Source of the DNA: JAGLSB01 sp023135955
Lineage (GTDB): Bacteria; Bacteroidota; Bacteroidia; Bacteroidales; GCA-2748055
Assembly: GCA_030673645.1 (NCBI GenBank)
Contig: DAOVIO010000101.1
Span: 1-14,584 of the forward strand
DNA: 14,584 bases
Direction of reading: 5' to 3'
In this document: positions 1 to 7,156 of the stretch, one piece after another
Layout: each line of letters opens with the position of its first letter
Numbering within the stretch: the stretch's first letter is position 1
Made by a program: the position numbers and the translations under genes
The notes under the pieces: model-generated
Database searches by the model: none
What the model saw: the letters and a program-made list of their open reading frames with translations, nothing else
What the model was told of the DNA's origin: nothing

Positions 1-1112
1 ATTCGTTTTCCTTCTGTATTGCGATGTGTATTTGCCCTGGCCCATGATTCTCCCATAGGGATATCATTTATTCCCATAGTCTTTAATCCATCCACCGGAG
101 GCAGATGCGGGGCCGGCAGATTCTGAGTGCATAGACAAGCCTTCTGCATGAGCCAAACGAAGTAATTCGCTGTAATTGTTATCGGCTGCCATTTCCCCTA
201 TGGTTAAACGAAAATCTTCCAGAAAACGATTGGATATTTCACGGCTTCTTACAATTCGCCCTTAAAACCTTCACTGGCATAGTTGTTCCGTCTTCCTGTT
301 GAGGTATAACCGTAACGAATAATAGTCCATTCCCCCTCCGGAACTTCCCAGTTAAGCTTACCATTTTTATAATACAAACTCAGGTCGATGATTTCATTTT
401 CGGCAATGGCAGAGCCTTCTCCATTGTTGGCATAAGTATCATAAAACTGGTTCATATCATAACGATCCAATTCCTTGTTCCACTTTTCTTTTTCTGTAAA
501 ACTCTTAATACTCCAGTTTTTTATCTGCTCATGTATTTTTACATCAGACTGTGTTTCTTTTACGGCCTGCACGGTAATATCTTTATAAAAAATCCGATTA
601 GGAGGCATTTCCAATTCAAGTACGACTTTCTTCGGTCCTGTTACTTTCTGCTCGCTCCATGTGATTTTTCTAAGTCCGTTGTTTGCATCAATATTCGGAT
701 TTCCCGGATCCCCGGCACCACTTTGAATATTCAGGCTAATTTCAATGCCTAATCTGTCGGCTTCCCTGATAACATGAGCAAAATTATCCTTCCACTCATC
801 ACTCATAAATACAACTCCGGGAGGAGAGTAATTCCCGCCATTATCTATAAGAATTGCCCCGGCAATACCATTGGTTTTCATAGCCTCCAGATCCTGTGTA
901 ATGGATTTTTTATTTGCTATTCCACTCATCCAAAACCACCAGGTACGCATTTTTGCTTCCTTCGGGGCATTGTAAAAACCTTCTTTTAAACTTTCATAAT
1001 TGATTTCAGTCCGGGTATCGAAATACGATATTTCTTTATGCTTTTGCACGCAGCCTGAAATAAGGGAAGTAAAAATGAATATTACTATTAATTTTCTGTT
1101 GACGTATATCAT
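1..1112 (-). pseudogene. GH106-like alpha-L-rhamnosidase, broken lipoprotein gene, 3' end outside the window
   Basis: In family terms this is a secreted glycoside hydrolase that would remove terminal rhamnose from plant or algal polysaccharides. The readable N-terminal part (1112 down to 249, 287 codons) has a lipoprotein signal peptide (hydrophobic IVIFIFTSLISGC, Cys about residue 21) and then the GH106-like RTWWFWMSGIANKKSI and DLEAMKTNGIAGAIL segments. This frame stops at 249. Homology resumes at once in another frame (about 262 down to 112: GRIVRSREISNRFLEDF, AADNNYSELLRLAHAEG, SMHSESAG). It shifts again at a GGGG run (109-112) into PHLPPVDGLKTMGINDIPMG, which runs off the window. From memory of the family, some 80 residues normally lie between the YASEGFKG and GRIVRSRE segments, so the first break looks like an internal deletion. 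The gene is therefore dead as written. Family assignment is by remembered motifs; exact substrate is unknown. Confidence 0.8.
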
Positions 1113-1230
1113 TCATTTTTGGCCAAATGATAAATTTATTCCTTTTACTTTTTATTTCCTGAAATGGCCCGGGCATAACTTTCTTTGTATTTACAGGATT
1201 AGCCAAATAGTCCGTTGTTATATTCAATGA

Positions 1231-1332
1231 GGTGCCATCTGGAAATACCAATACTGCACCAACCTTTGGACAAGGAGTATTTTTATATGATTCATCAACA
1301 GAATTTTTCATAGCCTCTATGGCCAATTCCAT
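1231..1332 (-). pseudogene. 5' stump of a RibD/CMP-deaminase-like gene
   Basis: Only about 34 codons remain, starting at the ATG at 1332. They read MELAIEAMKNSVDE and then PKVGAVLVFPDGT. This matches the start of the Bacteroidota cytidine/deoxycytidylate-deaminase-fold proteins (riboflavin-specific deaminase-like), which normally continue into a catalytic HAE motif. Here the reading changes abruptly after PDGT into sequence with no deaminase character, and no HAE or PCxxC zinc motif follows. The frame stays open into the 5' end of the rhamnosidase relic, but that part looks like fortuitous read-through. It is best read as the remnant of a deletion or insertion that removed the rest of the gene. 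Family assignment is moderate because the fragment is so short. Confidence 0.5.
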
Positions 1333-1946
1333 GTAAAAACGAGGTTCTTTTCTGTTGGCTTGGTTATTTTTTTTACCATATGATAATCAATATTTCTTTT
1401 ACCCTCCTATCGTTCAATAACCTTTAACATTTTTGTCTCTTTGTCAAAAGTCTGTTTATAAATATAATTATAATCAGCTATTTTAACAACCAATAAGTTA
1501 TCTCAGAAAATATTATGACACCGCTAATTTCAGACCACGGAAAATTCAACTAAAGTTATCCCCAGTCATCCCAAATTATTATTACCCTGTAGATCAGTTG
1601 TTTTATTCAAATTCAGCACTGTGAAGATCTAATTTTTAAAACAATCGATGAATGAGTAAAAAGCAAACACGATTAGGACACTGTTGCTAGGGGTTTTAAC
1701 ATGGTCAATAAGGGAATAATTACCGATATTAAGAAACGTATCCGGGATATGAAAAGAGCTTTATTGGCCCTTCATAATCTGGGGAGGCTCTGTTGTAGAT
1801 TAATGGCAGTATTCCATAGTTAGTGTATTAAATTGTTTGTCAATACATTAATAATATAACATTGTGTGTTTCAAGAACTGGAAACCAACTGAGTAGGAAT
1901 ATTATATATTTTTTAGTAAAATTATAAAAAAAATAAAATCATAACC
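1333..1946. other. Intergenic decayed region with coding scraps
   Basis: No intact gene is visible in these 614 bases. On the minus strand, 1498 down to 1407 reads 29 residues (KIADYNYIYKQTFDKETK then MLKVIER and a stop). It looks like the C-terminal tail of a lost gene, but I cannot name a family. On the plus strand, 1701-1823 is a 40-codon ATG frame rich in Lys/Arg/Leu without a recognisable domain. The segment 1517-1548 (ending CAGACCACGGAAAATTCA) faintly resembles IS21-family element ends. No convincing promoter was found for the gene that starts at 1947; its leader is simply very AT-rich. Confidence 0.4.
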
Positions 1947-3206
1947 ATGATACAAAACCGCCGCAACTTTCTAAAATCAGCTGCTCTTGGCTCTGCCGGA
2001 GCAATCACTCTAAATTCATGCAGTACTGATTCTACAACTTCGCAGGTTGATTACTCTGTGCTAGATGAGATTCTTGCAAAACCGGTACTTAAGAAAGACC
2101 TGTTTTCTGATCCGGTAATTATTGAAACTTTAGAGTTGCTACGTTTTGAAGATAACTTTCTTTGCCGGGTTCGCTCAACTGATGGCGCTGAAGGAATTTC
2201 GGTTGGGAATAATGCTCAACTACAATCGGTTTGGCCCATTTTTAATGTTCGATTACAGCCTTTTTTCCTTGGCAAGGATGCTCGCAACTTAGAAAATATT
2301 TTTGAAGAGCTTTATGTATACAAGAGTAACTATAAATTACAAAATCTTGCGCTTTGGGTTCCATGGGCAACAATTGAATTTGCTATTTTGGATATGCTCG
2401 GACGAATTGCAAACAAGTCAATTGGTGAATTAATTGGCGAAATTCACAATCCAAAAGTTGCAGTGTACCAGGCAAATAATTATCGTGGAAAAACGGCAGA
2501 AGAATCAATAGAAAAAATAAAAGAATATGTAGCAAAATCACAGGCAAAAGCTGTAAAATTTAAAGTCGGCGGGCGAATGAGTAAAAATGCAGACTATCCT
2601 CCCGGGCGTACAGAAAAATTAATTCCCATGGTAAGGGAAGCATTTGGTGATGAGATGACAATTTATGCCGATTCGAATGGATCTTACGATGCTGAAGAAG
2701 CTATAAGGGTTGGGAAAATAATGGAAGAGTATAAATATGATTTTTATGAAGAGCCTGTTCCTTTTGATTGGTATCCGGAAACAAAACAAGTGGCTGACGC
2801 TTTAACGGTTCCAATTGCTGGTGGTGAACAGGAACCAAGTATGCGTAATTTCAGATGGTTAATTGCAAATCGCGCATTGGACATAGTGCAGCCAGATATG
2901 TTTTATTTTGGTGGAATGATCCGGTCCATGAAAGTAGCACGAATGGGTGATGCCATGGGAATGCCTTGTGTCCCTCACATTTCCGGCTCAGGACTTGGCT
3001 ACTTATATATGATGCACTTCGTTTCGGCTATACCAAATGCCGGGCCGTATCATGAGTTTAAAGGTTTTAACAATAAAATTCCGCTTGAATGCAATACATC
3101 TCCACTTGTAAGCGAAGACGGTGTGGTAAAGGTTCCTACAGGACCGGGACTAGGGGTGGAAATTGATCCTGAGTTTATTGCTAAGCATAAGGTATTAAGT
3201 GTGTGA
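1947..3206 (+). CDS. Tat-exported enolase-superfamily (mandelate racemase/muconate lactonizing) enzyme
   Basis: Members of this superfamily abstract a proton alpha to a carboxylate, and most are sugar-acid dehydratases, epimerases or racemases. The 419-residue protein begins with a Tat signal (RRNFLK, residues 5-10, then a hydrophobic stretch) ending in LNSC, which may also be a lipobox, although Asn at -2 is unusual. The capping domain covers about 50-170 and the barrel 170-400. Active-site residues are present: KFK at 204-206 (general base Lys206), metal ligands Asp242 (YADSNGSY), Glu268 (FYEEPVP) and Glu294 (AGGEQE), and His344 (PHISGSG). Substrate cannot be fixed from sequence; the neighbouring hydroxy-acid genes make an acid sugar or hydroxy-acid plausible. 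It stands alone: broken genes lie upstream and a repeat block downstream. Export is unusual for a superfamily that is mostly cytoplasmic. Confidence 0.9.
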   Translation: MIQNRRNFLKSAALGSAGAITLNSCSTDSTTSQVDYSVLDEILAKPVLKKDLFSDPVIIETLELLRFEDNFLCRVRSTDGAEGISVGNNAQLQSVWPIFNVRLQPFFLGKDARNLENIFEELYVYKSNYKLQNLALWVPWATIEFAILDMLGRIANKSIGELIGEIHNPKVAVYQANNYRGKTAEESIEKIKEYVAKSQAKAVKFKVGGRMSKNADYPPGRTEKLIPMVREAFGDEMTIYADSNGSYDAEEAIRVGKIMEEYKYDFYEEPVPFDWYPETKQVADALTVPIAGGEQEPSMRNFRWLIANRALDIVQPDMFYFGGMIRSMKVARMGDAMGMPCVPHISGSGLGYLYMMHFVSAIPNAGPYHEFKGFNNKIPLECNTSPLVSEDGVVKVPTGPGLGVEIDPEFIAKHKVLSV

Positions 3207-3219
3207 AATGCTCCCCTCC

Positions 3220-3237
3220 TCCCGAAGTAAATCGGGA
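3220..3237. repeat. Short inverted repeat after the enolase-superfamily gene
   Basis: TCCCGA and TCGGGA form a 6-bp stem around a 6-base loop, 14 bases after the stop codon. No T-run follows, so it is not a canonical terminator; it could act as one weakly, or belong to the repeat block that starts just downstream. Confidence 0.35.
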
Positions 3238-3252
3238 TCCCCTAAAAGGAAG

Positions 3253-3436
3253 CTACTCTTTATAAACAAATAACCCTCCAGGGTTGGTTTCAAATGATGA
3301 TTTTTGTACCATGGGTTTAACCCATGGAACCCCTCGGGGTAATTGAATAGATTAATCAATAATGACAAGAGGACCCTAAAGACTTCTATTATTTCTTATA
3401 GAACAATTCAAATTAAGAAATGTGTATAAAGAGTAG
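3253..3436. mobile_element. MITE-like block with 12-bp terminal inverted repeats and three internal hairpins
   Basis: CTACTCTTTATA at 3253-3264 is repeated perfectly in inverse orientation at 3425-3436. Between them are three tight hairpins: AACCCT/AGGGTT with a 2-base loop (3272-3285), the palindrome CCATGGGTTTAACCCATGG (3309-3327), and ACCCC/GGGGT with a 2-base loop (3329-3340). No frame in the block encodes a protein. A short non-coding element with matching ends and internal palindromes fits a non-autonomous transposable element or a mobile intergenic repeat. The outer flanks show no clear target duplication. Its right end touches the GTTAGGG at 3436-3442, which matters for the cassette idea. 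Confidence 0.45.
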
Positions 3437-3487
3437 TTAGGGCCAAGCGTGGAGAAACCCAAATCTCAACATATAAATTAAATTCTA

Positions 3488-3495
3488 TATCTTTG
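3488..3495 (+). promoter_or_regulatory. Bacteroidota -7 promoter element (TAnnTTTG), likely leaderless start
   Basis: TATCTTTG matches the Bacteroidota sigma-factor -7 consensus TAnnTTTG exactly and ends 5 bases before the ATG at 3501. Transcription would start at or next to the start codon, giving a leaderless mRNA. No clear -33 TTG element is seen at the expected distance. Confidence 0.45.
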
Positions 3496-3500
3496 TTTTT

Positions 3501-3821
3501 ATGAGTAAAAAAGAAAAGATAGTAAAGAAGATTATTAAAGTCGTTAATAAAAACGCTCCTGATTCAGAATTGTATTTGTATGGTTCCCAAGCCAGAGGAA
3601 ATGCAAGAAAGCTTTCAGACTGGGATCTTTTGATCTTGCTCAATCGCCCAAATATATCTTTTGACCTTGAAACAAAATTCATGGACGAATTTTACGATCT
3701 AGAATTAGAAACGGGTGAAGTTATTTCACCGCTTATATATTCAAAGACTGATTGGAACGAAAATTACTCTATCACTCCCCTATTCGAAAATATTAAAAAT
3801 GAAGGCATTAAATTGAAATGA
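3501..3821 (+). CDS. MNT-type nucleotidyltransferase, antitoxin partner of a HEPN protein
   Basis: This 106-residue minimal nucleotidyltransferase carries the signature YGSQARG followed by DWD, with GS at 28-29 and catalytic Asp40 and Asp42 on the polymerase-beta fold. Minimal nucleotidyltransferases of this size are usually encoded with a HEPN protein; in characterised MntA/HepT pairs the nucleotidyltransferase neutralises the HEPN RNase by AMPylating it. The stop overlaps the next start (ATGA at 3818-3821), so the pair is translationally coupled. A TAnnTTTG element lies just upstream, and the first codons are Lys-rich. Length is normal for the family. Antitoxin function is inferred from family and arrangement. 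Confidence 0.85.
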   Translation: MSKKEKIVKKIIKVVNKNAPDSELYLYGSQARGNARKLSDWDLLILLNRPNISFDLETKFMDEFYDLELETGEVISPLIYSKTDWNENYSITPLFENIKNEGIKLK

Positions 3822-4207
3822 GCGGAACCAAAAAAGATCTGATTAAATACAGGATTGCCAGAGCAAGAGATACTTTGGAAGATGCTCAAATCCTTGCTGA
3901 TAGAGAAAAATGGAACTCTGCAATCAACCGACTCTATTATGCGGCATATTATGCAGTCATTGCTCTTTTATTAAGCGCTGATCTAAAACCTACCACTCAT
4001 AACGGAGCAAAATCAAAATTTTCTGAGCACTTCGTCAAAACGGGGAAGATTGACAAAGAATATGGAAAAATCTATTCCCAGCTTTTTACCTGGAGACAAA
4101 AAGGTGATTATGTTGATATGTTTGATTTTCAAAAGGATAATGTAATTCCATATTTTGAACCAGTAAAGAATCTAATCTCCGCTGTTGAAAATTTGATTGC
4201 AGAATAA
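3818..4207 (+). CDS. HEPN-domain protein (UPF0332-like), probable toxin
   Basis: The 129-residue all-helical protein has the HEPN signature SAINRLYYAAYYAVIALL (residues 34-51), then the THNGAKSKFSEHFVKTG segment typical of the UPF0332 branch, and WRQKGDYVD around residue 92. HEPN toxins are RNases that dimerise and cut RNA through an R-x4-6-H motif. Here the equivalent region is R93-QKG-DY without the canonical His, which as I recall is normal for this branch and leaves RNase activity uncertain. The gene overlaps the nucleotidyltransferase gene by 4 bases. A large inverted repeat begins right after its stop. Likely role: growth inhibition, possibly in phage defence or cassette maintenance. 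Confidence 0.85.
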   Translation: MSGTKKDLIKYRIARARDTLEDAQILADREKWNSAINRLYYAAYYAVIALLLSADLKPTTHNGAKSKFSEHFVKTGKIDKEYGKIYSQLFTWRQKGDYVDMFDFQKDNVIPYFEPVKNLISAVENLIAE

Positions 4208-4209
4208 TT

Positions 4210-4351
4210 CGCCAGGCCCTAAGCGGTCATATGCAATGCGGGGTTTGCTGGTAAATTGAAATGGAGTCCCTTTAATTAACATTTTACAGCCTTCGGAAGG
4301 CTATTGCTTGAAATCCCGCACTGCAAATAACGCCAGCCGTAAGGGTTAGGG
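4210..4351. repeat. Large imperfect palindrome ending in GTTAGGG, attC-like candidate
   Basis: ATATGCAATGCGGGGTTT (4229-4246) pairs with AAATCCCGCACTGCAAAT (4311-4328) at about 15 of 18 positions. A second perfect hairpin, AGCCTTCGGAAGGCT (4288-4302), lies in the loop. Outside the arms CCCTAAG (4217-4223) can pair with GTTAGGG (4345-4351), and CGCCAG occurs at 4210 and again at 4331. Outer boxes, extra-helical bases, a long variable loop and a GTTRRR-type right box recall integron attC recombination sites. The R box is GTTAGGG rather than exact GTTRRRY. It could instead be another family-specific intergenic repeat. Confidence 0.4.
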
Positions 4352-4466
4352 AGGTAACGAATGATGATTGAAGAAGGATAAGAACTAAAATCTTAAATCG
4401 GCATTTGGCGCATATATATGAACTTACCATACTTGGTTTTTAATGTATAACATAAATTATAAAAAG

Positions 4467-5108
4467 ATGAAAACAATATTTATTTCAATATTACTGATGC
4501 TGTCAATTTCCGGCTTCGCACAAGAAAAACAATCATTATTCAATGGTAAAGATCTAAAGGATTGGACAATTTATGTTGAAGATGAAAATATTAACCCCGA
4601 TGAATTTTTTTATGTCAAGAATAGAGTAATTGAAACAGTGGGTGTGCCTAACGGCTATATAAGAACAAACAGGGAATATTCAAATTATCATTTACACATT
4701 GAATGGCGCTATCCGGAAGAACCTACAAACAGCGGAATATTTTTGCACACCACTAAACCAGATAAAATTTGGATTGCTCATTACCAGGCACAGTTAAAAC
4801 ATGGGAATGCAGGCGATTTTATTGTGCATGGTGTTGGTGTAAGTGCAACTATTGGTGACAGTGTTTGTATTTCAACTGAAGAAGTTAAACCCCTTATAAG
4901 CAAAATGCATAATTCAAACGAAAAGAAAGCCGGTGAGTGGAACAGTTATGACATTATTTGTAAAGGCAATACAATTGAAATAAGAGTTAACGGACTTCTT
5001 CAGAATAAAGCCTATAATTGTTCCTTAACCAAAGGCGCAATTGGTATGCAGGCAGAAGGATCAAAAATTCAATTCAGAAACTTGTGGATTAAAAAAACAA
5101 ATTATTAA
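4467..5108 (+). CDS. Secreted DUF1080 (3-keto-disaccharide hydrolase family) protein
   Basis: The 213-residue protein is a concanavalin-like beta-sandwich domain of the DUF1080 family, whose characterised members act on 3-keto-glycosides or bind polysaccharide. A Sec signal peptide (FISILLMLSISGFA, cleavage near Ala-Gln) is followed by the family hallmarks SLFNGKDLKDW, a central NSGIFLHT, GEWNSYDIICKG and GAIGMQAEGSKIQFRNLWI, so the domain is complete. I place the start at the internal ATG at 4467, which has an A-rich leader and a standard signal peptide; an in-frame ATG at 4443 would add eight residues. The permease gene follows 59 bases downstream, so co-transcription is possible but unproven. 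No catalytic residues can be assigned with certainty. Confidence 0.85.
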   Translation: MKTIFISILLMLSISGFAQEKQSLFNGKDLKDWTIYVEDENINPDEFFYVKNRVIETVGVPNGYIRTNREYSNYHLHIEWRYPEEPTNSGIFLHTTKPDKIWIAHYQAQLKHGNAGDFIVHGVGVSATIGDSVCISTEEVKPLISKMHNSNEKKAGEWNSYDIICKGNTIEIRVNGLLQNKAYNCSLTKGAIGMQAEGSKIQFRNLWIKKTNY

Positions 5109-5167
5109 TAAGCATATTTATACTTCATTATTAATTATAATAGTACAAACCCAAAAAACTAATTAAC

Positions 5168-6850
5168 ATGTCAGAAGGAATTCTTGCTCTACTTGCAGTA
5201 ATCCCTATTGCTGCTATTTTTATTCTAATGGTTGGTTTTCGTTGGCCTGCTACAAAAGCTATGCCTCTTGCCTTTGGCCTTGCTCTAATCCTGGTTCTCT
5301 TTGTTTGGAAAACACCCTTAAACTGGGTTTTAGCATCAAGTCTGAATGGTGTTGTAATAGCTTTAAAAATTATATTAATAGTATTCGGTGCACTGACATT
5401 GCTATTTACTCTCAGAGAAAGTGGTGCAATAGCAGCCATTAATAGAGGTTTTACGTCCATTTCCCCCGACAGAAGGGTTCAGGCAATAATTATTGCCTGG
5501 CTTTTTGGCTCCTTTATTGAGGGTTCAGCGGGATTTGGTACTCCAGCAGCATTAGCAGCTCCTTTGTTGCTATCACTGGGTTTCCCGGCTTTAGCTGCTG
5601 TAATGGTTGCGCTAATTGCTAACAGCACATCCGTTTCCTTTGGTGCAGTAGGAACACCAACTCTCATTGGTGTTGGATCATCTTTAAATACTCCCGAAAT
5701 ACTTACAAGCCTGGCAGAAAATGGCATGAATTATAGTGAATTTATTCATCAAATAGGGGTATGGACCGCGCTTCAACATGCTGTTCCAGGAATTTTGATC
5801 CCCTTAATTATGGTAGTTATGCTAACAAGATTCTTTGGTGAAAAGAAAAGTATAAAAGAAGGACTTGCCATCTGGCCCTATGCTATTTTTGCAGGGCTCT
5901 GTCTTGTTGTACCTTATTTAGCAATTGCCCTTATTCTGGGACCAGAATTCCCTAGTCTGATTGGTGCTCTAATTGGTCTTATCATTCTTATTCCAGCAAC
6001 AAAAGCAGGTTTCCTTGTGCCAAAAAAAACCTGGGATTTTCCAGAAAAATCGAAATGGGAGAAAAACTGGACAGGTTCCATTTCAATAACAAGTGATAAT
6101 GATAATACGAATATCAGCATATTTAAAGCCTGGATTCCTTATATTCTTATTGGGATTTTATTAGTTCTTACAAGAGTGAGGACCTTGCCTTTTAACGACT
6201 GGATAAAATCTTTTAATTATGTTTCACCTGAATTATTTGGCACAACCGTAATAACTGAATTTGCTCCCTTAAGTATTCCCGGTATCATGCCATTCCTTCT
6301 TATTGCTTTGGTTGCTATCCCTTTGTTTAAAATGAAAAGAAAAGAAGTTGGGATAGCGTGGGGGGAATCAGTAAAAAGGATAAAAGGTCCGTTTATAGCC
6401 TTAATGTTTGCCGTTCCGCTTGTAAGAATTATGATGCAATCGGGTACAAATCCTAATGAATATCTTAGCATGCCAATTGCAATGGCGCAATCTATGGGAA
6501 ACATATTTCAAGGGGCATGGCCTATGGTAGATTCGTTTGTTGGTGCTTTAGGGTCCTTTATGTCCGGATCAAACACTGTTTCAAATATGCTTTTTTCGCT
6601 TTTCCAGTATTCCATTGCTGATAATCTTGGAATATCACATATAATTACTGTTGGTTTGCAAAATGTTGGTGGCGCTATAGGTAATATGATTTGTGTTCAT
6701 AACGTAATTGCTGCATGTGCAACTGTTGGCTTAATTGGTGTTGAAGGATTGTTAATTAAGAGAAATCTTATTCCGATGTCTTTTGCTGCTATTATAGTAG
6801 GAATTATTGGCCTATTAATGACATACATTTGGGTTCCTGGTTTATTTTAA
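5168..6850 (+). CDS. lctP: LctP-family L-lactate/glycolate-type permease
   Basis: This 560-residue inner-membrane transporter belongs to the lactate permease family, which imports L-lactate, D-lactate or glycolate with protons. Strong family motifs include EGSAGFGTPAA (118-128), NSTSVSFGAVGTPTLIG (152-168) and, in the C-terminal half, GSFMSGSNTVSNMLF and QNVGGAIGNMICVHN. Hydrophobic segments run throughout, consistent with the family's 12-14 membrane helices. Length is typical. It precedes a glycerate kinase and a tartrate/malate dehydrogenase in the same orientation, so the real substrate here may be glycerate, tartrate or another small hydroxy-acid rather than lactate. A repeat cluster separates it from the kinase, which may uncouple their expression. 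Confidence 0.93.
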   Translation: MSEGILALLAVIPIAAIFILMVGFRWPATKAMPLAFGLALILVLFVWKTPLNWVLASSLNGVVIALKIILIVFGALTLLFTLRESGAIAAINRGFTSISPDRRVQAIIIAWLFGSFIEGSAGFGTPAALAAPLLLSLGFPALAAVMVALIANSTSVSFGAVGTPTLIGVGSSLNTPEILTSLAENGMNYSEFIHQIGVWTALQHAVPGILIPLIMVVMLTRFFGEKKSIKEGLAIWPYAIFAGLCLVVPYLAIALILGPEFPSLIGALIGLIILIPATKAGFLVPKKTWDFPEKSKWEKNWTGSISITSDNDNTNISIFKAWIPYILIGILLVLTRVRTLPFNDWIKSFNYVSPELFGTTVITEFAPLSIPGIMPFLLIALVAIPLFKMKRKEVGIAWGESVKRIKGPFIALMFAVPLVRIMMQSGTNPNEYLSMPIAMAQSMGNIFQGAWPMVDSFVGALGSFMSGSNTVSNMLFSLFQYSIADNLGISHIITVGLQNVGGAIGNMICVHNVIAACATVGLIGVEGLLIKRNLIPMSFAAIIVGIIGLLMTYIWVPGLF

Positions 6851-6890
6851 TGATTATTGATGAAGATATAAAATGCGGAGAATAGTTGCT

Positions 6891-7070
6891 GGTTACTGGG
6901 CGCCGCCCTGAGCCTGTCGAAGGGTACTGGGCGCCGCCCTGAGCCTGTCGAAGGGTGCTGGGTGCCGCCCTGAGCTTGTGGTCCCTGAGCTTGTGGTTCC
7001 TGAGCTTGTGGTCCCTGAGCTGGTCGAAGGGTCGAAGGGTCGAAGGGCCCCAAGGGTCGAAGGGTGCTGG
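6891..7070. repeat. GC-rich REP-like nested tandem repeat cluster
   Basis: Three repeat scales are stacked in a GC-rich island within AT-rich DNA. Two 31-bp units (6896-6926 and 6927-6957) each contain CCCTGAGCCTGTCGAAGGG and differ by one base. Four 15-bp units of CCCTGAGCTTGTGGT type start at 6968, 6983, 6998 and 7013, the last turning into CCCTGAGCTGGTCGA. Then an 8-bp GGTCGAAG unit repeats three times (7022-7045), with a further GTCGAAGGG copy at 7056-7064. The core has complementary CCCT/AGGG ends. From memory, CCCTGAGC(C/T)TGTCGAAGGG is a widespread bacterial intergenic repeat. All frames across it give low-complexity peptides, so it is non-coding. Confidence 0.85.
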
Positions 7071-7156
7071 TAAGAATCCCCCAAAAGTAACCAGAGACAA
7101 GCACTAAGAAATCAACGACAGAATGGAGTCTGGTAAATTATAAAATCACTATTACT

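Noticed and set aside
249..270. Programmed frameshift or stop-codon read-through in the rhamnosidase
   Set aside because: Family sequence appears to be missing at the junction and a second frameshift follows within 160 bases, which fits decay better than recoding.
1517..1548. Possible IS21-family terminus (CGCTAATTTCAGACCACGG)
   Set aside because: Resemblance is from memory only, a partner end or istA/istB sequence is not visible, so no element is called.
1701..1823. 40-codon plus-strand frame rich in Lys, Arg and Leu
   Set aside because: No recognisable domain, no ribosome binding site or promoter, and it lies in a decayed region; a gene is not supported.
5131..6504. Several minus-strand open frames inside the LctP gene
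   Set aside because: They are antisense shadows of a membrane-protein gene with unmistakable LctP motifs on the plus strand.
6804..7104. Three overlapping minus-strand open frames over the repeat cluster
   Set aside because: Their products are low-complexity translations of the tandem repeats in three frames; frame openness comes from the GC-rich repeat, not from coding.
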